Source: Leptospira vanthielii serovar Holland str. Waz Holland = ATCC 700522 (GTDB taxonomy: Bacteria; Spirochaetota; Leptospiria; Leptospirales; Leptospiraceae). Taken from it: a stretch of DNA of 64,000 nucleotides. The stretch lies in the NCBI RefSeq assembly GCF_000332455.1, contig NZ_AOGY02000039.1:1-64000 (forward strand). The letters are read 5' to 3'. The notes beneath the pieces were generated by a model that made no database searches, was not told the origin of the DNA, and saw only the letters and a list, made by a program, of their open reading frames with translations. Made by a program: the position numbers and the translations under genes. Within the stretch, counting starts at the first letter, position 1; each line of letters opens with the position of its first letter. This document shows positions 60,764 through 64,000 of this stretch, piece after piece.

Positions 60764-62251
60764 TTAATTTCCTGTTAGATGGTAGGTTTTTTTGATTTCA
60801 AGGTCAGCACGTTCTGACTCTTCTCGGTCCAAAACCATAGGCAATTGGATTCCATAAAATTGGATTTGTATGGTCTTTTCTTTGGAGGATTGTATGAGTT
60901 CTTTTAAGTGGCTTAAATTTTTTACCTTTATTCCATTCAAAGATTCTACTACCATATTCAAATAAAAATCAGAATTGGAGTTGATAGGGTGGGGTAATTT
61001 ACGATACAAAACTACATCTTCGGAATTGGCATCGGAAAGAGTTGTAGCGTCATAGAACCGATAAACGAGTAAACTCCCACCTTGTGTTTGCCCGTTTTTA
61101 CTCCAGGCTTCGAGTAAATCTCGGTTAACGGTTTGAAACACCAAACCACCAAACACAAGATAGTCGTAATTGATTCCATACCTTGCTCTTTGGTTTTCCA
61201 TTTGAGGCATTTTTTTAGCAGGAAATTTTACGTTTATTTTTTTCTTATCTCGGATGAGATCAAACCGGATCTCTTCTCCTGCAAATTTATTGTCCACAAC
61301 TTCCAAAAAGTCTATGGAATTGGATTCGAGTAGATTTCCATTCCTACCAATGTTACGTCCATCAATGGCTGTTAAATAATCCCCTGGTTTCAGATAACCA
61401 TCAGCGGAACCTGCTTTCAATACCTTCGTGACAAAGACCCCTTCTTCCTGATTGGGAATTCCATAAAATTGCCTGTGGGATTCAGAAAAAGAGGGTTGTG
61501 TTTGAATACCTAACTCGACGTAACCATGATAAATTCCATCTTCAATATCCTTTAGAAAATGTTGAATCACCGCTGTGGGAATGATGTAACCAATATTTTC
61601 CCCTTTTGTAGAAGCTTGGAAAGCAACACCAACCACCTTCCCATTTTGGAGTGCGGGCCCTCCAGAGTTTCCTGGATTGATGGCGGCATCGACTTGAACT
61701 ACTAAATGACTATCAATTTGCGAATGGGCATAGGTTGACTGTTCAATTCGGGAAACAATTCCTCGGCTAACAGAGATTTTACTCCCGCCAATGGGATACC
61801 CAACAATATCAACTGGGCTCGCAAGTTCCGGCAAATTCCCGAGTTCTAAATAGTTGCTATCATTATAAAAATCTGGATCTGAAACTTCTAAAAGCGCCAA
61901 ATCACAATCATGCGCAATAAACAAAACCTTCAATTCATACCATTCGGTTTGGTTGTTCCTTTGTGTCTCCATGAACTTGGCGTTGGACACAACATGGGCA
62001 TTGGTGAGGATACGGTTTTTTGAGATCAAAAATCCCGAACCTGTAGAGGCGGAAATTCCAGAAGAGATCCAGGGAGAGAAGGGGTCTTTTGCTTGCGAAA
62101 ACACACGGATTTGGACTACAGATTTCTTAATTTCGTCAATGGATTGTCGGAAATCTTCGGGGTGAAGAGGGCTTAGGAATAAACTCGTAAAAAATAAAAT
62201 AGTACTCGCAAAGTGAGATGGGGAGGAGAGAATTTTTTTTTGTTTTTGCAT
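60764..62251 (-). CDS. htrA: HtrA/DegP-like serine protease with PDZ domains
   Basis: 495 residues from the ATG at 62251, chosen because it opens a signal peptide (FASTILFFTSLFLS); the frame is open to 62449 but would run through the divergent gene. The triad is complete: His86 in RILTNAHVV, Asp117 in HDCDLALLE and Ser196 in NPGNSGGPAL. A PDZ domain (about 290-370: GVFVTKVLKAGSADGYLKPGDYLTAIDG) and a weaker second one follow. It acts in the periplasm on misfolded or surface proteins. The start codon overlaps that of the divergent gene at 62250. Confidence 0.9.
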   Translation of the reverse strand: MQKQKKILSSPSHFASTILFFTSLFLSPLHPEDFRQSIDEIKKSVVQIRVFSQAKDPFSPWISSGISASTGSGFLISKNRILTNAHVVSNAKFMETQRNNQTEWYELKVLFIAHDCDLALLEVSDPDFYNDSNYLELGNLPELASPVDIVGYPIGGSKISVSRGIVSRIEQSTYAHSQIDSHLVVQVDAAINPGNSGGPALQNGKVVGVAFQASTKGENIGYIIPTAVIQHFLKDIEDGIYHGYVELGIQTQPSFSESHRQFYGIPNQEEGVFVTKVLKAGSADGYLKPGDYLTAIDGRNIGRNGNLLESNSIDFLEVVDNKFAGEEIRFDLIRDKKKINVKFPAKKMPQMENQRARYGINYDYLVFGGLVFQTVNRDLLEAWSKNGQTQGGSLLVYRFYDATTLSDANSEDVVLYRKLPHPINSNSDFYLNMVVESLNGIKVKNLSHLKELIQSSKEKTIQIQFYGIQLPMVLDREESERADLEIKKTYHLTGN

Positions 62252-63380
62252 GAGTTTGTTTGAATCCATCATATTCGGAGTTACCGCCTTTTTTTCATTG
62301 ATTGCCGGCATTGTTTCATTTAGAAAGAATCCGCGTACAAGAATGAAAACAAGTTTTTCTATCCTTGCGGCTTTTTTCTGTATCGGAGATTTGACAATAC
62401 TTTCCAACAGTTTGTTCTTAGAAAATAAAATCCTAAGCCAACCCCACACTATAGCTACCTATTTAGTTTTTTTATCTTTTATTCTCCTATACTTTGGATT
62501 ACAATTCCCAACCTTCTTTCGAAATTTTCCAAGGCTCGTTGTCATTTGTTCCTTTGTTTTAGGAATGGGGATTATGTTGTTATTTGTGGATTTGGGACTA
62601 CTGAACGAAGTATATCCAAATACTAGTTTAATTCTATTGAAATACTACTATAACACTTATTACGTGTTAGCTTTTTTAGCTTTTGCATACCTCATCATAG
62701 CAAAACTTAGATATAACTTTCCTGCCATCCAGAAATTTATGGAATATATTTATTTCACTTCCTTTGTTACTTGTATATTTTTTGGATCTCTTTGTTTTTT
62801 CCCAAATGTAATACCCTTAACAACCAAATATTTCCTACACTTTTTTCTCTTTTTGAATCTACTATTTCTCTCTTGTTTTATTGTGTTTTTATTCCACTAT
62901 TCCTTCACAGAAAATTATTTAACTCATCCATTTTCAGTTATCTTCGAGAGGTCCACTAAGATTTTTGAAGACCAAGTTCTTGCAACAAGATCTCACTCAC
63001 GACTCATCAAAGAAAAACTTTGGAGTCTTTATGATTCAAGAAACTGGCGTAAAATTATGGATAGTTTTTGGTTTCAGATTCTTGTGGATGAAACTTTGGA
63101 CAATGCCTTAGAACATGGAGGCAAAAGGGAAGACGACATCATCACCGTACACGTGTTTGAATCTCGTAAATACATTGATGTTTATGTAATTGATAGTGGA
63201 AAAGGTTTTAATCCAAGGCTCGTTCCAAGTCCGATTGAATCGGATCGGAAATTAGTTACAAGTGGGCGTGGGATTCATATTTTGAAAAAATTATTTGTGG
63301 TTCGGTGGAATTTTCTCGGAAACGAGGTGAGTATACGCGTGGACAAAACAAAGAGTAATGACTGGAAATCCGTAACCTAA
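62250..63380 (+). CDS. 7TM-type sensor with HATPase domain but no visible phosphoacceptor box
   Basis: 376 residues. Six to seven membrane helices (about residues 5-220) are followed by a soluble part with ILVDETLDNALEHGGKRED (N-box), VYVIDSGKGFNPRL (G1 box) and SGRGIHILKKLF (G2 box). No HisKA His box is seen between them, so it may be an anti-sigma-type kinase (RsbW/SpoIIAB-like) or a partner of another kinase rather than a classic histidine kinase. The ATG lies one base inside the start codon of htrA on the other strand; the GGGGAGGAGAG ahead is about 20 bases away. Confidence 0.75.
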   Translation: MSLFESIIFGVTAFFSLIAGIVSFRKNPRTRMKTSFSILAAFFCIGDLTILSNSLFLENKILSQPHTIATYLVFLSFILLYFGLQFPTFFRNFPRLVVICSFVLGMGIMLLFVDLGLLNEVYPNTSLILLKYYYNTYYVLAFLAFAYLIIAKLRYNFPAIQKFMEYIYFTSFVTCIFFGSLCFFPNVIPLTTKYFLHFFLFLNLLFLSCFIVFLFHYSFTENYLTHPFSVIFERSTKIFEDQVLATRSHSRLIKEKLWSLYDSRNWRKIMDSFWFQILVDETLDNALEHGGKREDDIITVHVFESRKYIDVYVIDSGKGFNPRLVPSPIESDRKLVTSGRGIHILKKLFVVRWNFLGNEVSIRVDKTKSNDWKSVT

Positions 63381-63420
63381 CCAAAACTCTTTGTTTTTCG
63401 GTAAAAACTATACTTTTATT

Positions 63421-63954
63421 TTAATGTCCTTCAAATTCGCAAATAGAAAATACATCAATTCCATAAGTATCTTTGATTCGTTTTGCTCCACCTAAATCTG
63501 GTAAGTTGATGATTGTGGAACATTCGTGAACTACACCTTTTAGGCTTTGCACCAACTTAATTGATGCTTCCAAAGTTCCGCCAGTCGCAATCAAATCGTC
63601 CATAATCAAAACTCTTTCGCCGGGACTTATGGCATCTGTATGGATTTCCACGTGATCCACACCGTACTCCAATGCATAAGATTCAGAAATGGTTTCCCCT
63701 GGTAGTTTTCCTTTTTTGCGGATGGGAACAAAGCCTACACCCAATTGGAAAGCGAGAGCTGCACCGGGAATGAATCCTCTGGCGTCGATGGCAGCAATTT
63801 TATTCAATTTAGCATTTTGGTATCGTTCTACAAACATTCCAATTGTCAGTTGGAATCCTTCTGGATCAATGAGAAGGGAAGTAATATCGCGAAAGAGAAT
63901 CCCTGGTTTTGGGTAATCGGGAATGGTACGAATCTTAGATTTAACAATGGACAT
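63421..63954 (-). CDS. apt: Adenine phosphoribosyltransferase
   Basis: Salvages adenine to AMP with PRPP in the cytoplasm. 177 residues from the ATG at 63954, the usual Apt start ([19 protein letters not shown]); the frame is open upstream to 63990 but those residues lack the conserved beginning. The PRPP site is [14 protein letters not shown], and [17 protein letters not shown] and [17 protein letters not shown] are the usual blocks. The ribosome site is weak (ATCCTAAT). It is convergent with the 7TM-HATPase gene, about 40 bases away. The 46 bases after the start are its leader. Confidence 0.95.
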   Translation of the reverse strand: MSIVKSKIRTIPDYPKPGILFRDITSLLIDPEGFQLTIGMFVERYQNAKLNKIAAIDARGFIPGAALAFQLGVGFVPIRKKGKLPGETISESYALEYGVDHVEIHTDAISPGERVLIMDDLIATGGTLEASIKLVQSLKGVVHECSTIINLPDLGGAKRIKDTYGIDVFSICEFEGH

Positions 63955-64000
63955 ATTAGGATGAAACCAAAGAAGACTAGGCCTTTGCAATAAAAAAAGG

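Noticed and set aside
62252..62449. N-terminal extension of HtrA back to 62449
   Set aside because: It would overlap the 5' end of the divergent 7TM gene by almost 200 bases and places a non-signal stretch before a clear signal peptide.
63955..63990. Twelve-residue N-terminal extension of Apt
   Set aside because: Conserved Apt proteins begin at the [15 protein letters not shown] position and no ribosome site supports the longer form.
1..64000. CRISPR arrays, insertion sequences, prophage genes, rRNA
   Set aside because: No regularly spaced repeats, transposase or integrase motifs, phage structural genes or rRNA-like stretches were seen on either strand.

Overview
The window looks like chromosomal DNA of a spirochaete of the genus Leptospira, possibly a saprophytic species. 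The genus call rests on moderate-to-low GC with dense A/T-rich codons, many short lipoproteins with a relaxed spirochaetal lipobox, frequent TTG and GTG starts, a DUF1574 protein, a eukaryote-type UDP-glucose pyrophosphorylase, and a gene content I associate with this genus. The species is an inference and was not tested. I saw no tRNA, rRNA, insertion sequence, prophage or CRISPR array. Only two stretches exceed 300 bases without a confident gene: 4490-4906 and 26686-27285.

Layout. 1-6845 (mostly minus strand): glutamate synthase large subunit (3' end outside the window), shikimate kinase, then an HDOD-cheD pair. 6906-9062 (plus): a TraB-family membrane protein, then a small Cys-rich lipoprotein and a 13-cysteine copper-storage (Csp1-like) protein with a palindrome between them. 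9140-13281: an alpha/beta-hydrolase lacking its nucleophile, UDP-glucose pyrophosphorylase, and a TetR regulator divergent from a thioesterase with a 17-bp-arm inverted repeat between them. 13296-17021 (minus): exbB-tonB followed by a papain-fold protein whose catalytic residues are replaced. 17145-24591 (plus): a GT-C-like membrane protein, an RND efflux pump, a PilZ protein and a two-component system. 24649-29541: an ankyrin lipoprotein and companions, a decayed 600-bp stretch with two operator-like repeats 200 bp apart, and a DUF4105 protein. 29553-34710 (minus): the methylmalonyl-CoA mutase set mutA-mutB-meaB. 35087-41957: mixed housekeeping genes, an ECF-type sigma factor, a DUF302 gene behind a CsoR/CstR-like palindrome, and spermidine synthase. 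41964-45628: one tightly overlapping run (outer-membrane protein, lipoprotein, HEGGH lipoprotein, pyrF). 45655-49006: a lipid-modification operon (FAD oxidoreductase, DUF1365, cyclopropane-fatty-acid-synthase-like methyltransferase) whose first gene is frameshifted at a run of seven A. 50068-59287: a surface-glycan-like cluster (SGNH-like proteins, a nucleotidyltransferase-GT2 fusion, an unusual SDR epimerase, GT2, GT-C) interrupted by an M30-type metalloprotease lipoprotein. 59284-63954: an HtrA protease next to a catalytically dead HtrA paralogue, a 7TM-HATPase regulator and apt.

The most striking theme is the number of enzyme folds that have lost catalytic residues: papain-like Cys to Asn and His to Gln; HtrA His to Gln and Ser lost; alpha/beta-hydrolase Ser to Asn; SDR Tyr to Leu. 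There are also two divergent gene pairs whose start codons touch or overlap, and several compact operator-like palindromes (copper, thioesterase and DUF302 loci). The frameshifted lipid-modification operon and the pseudo-protease operons are the best candidates for follow-up.
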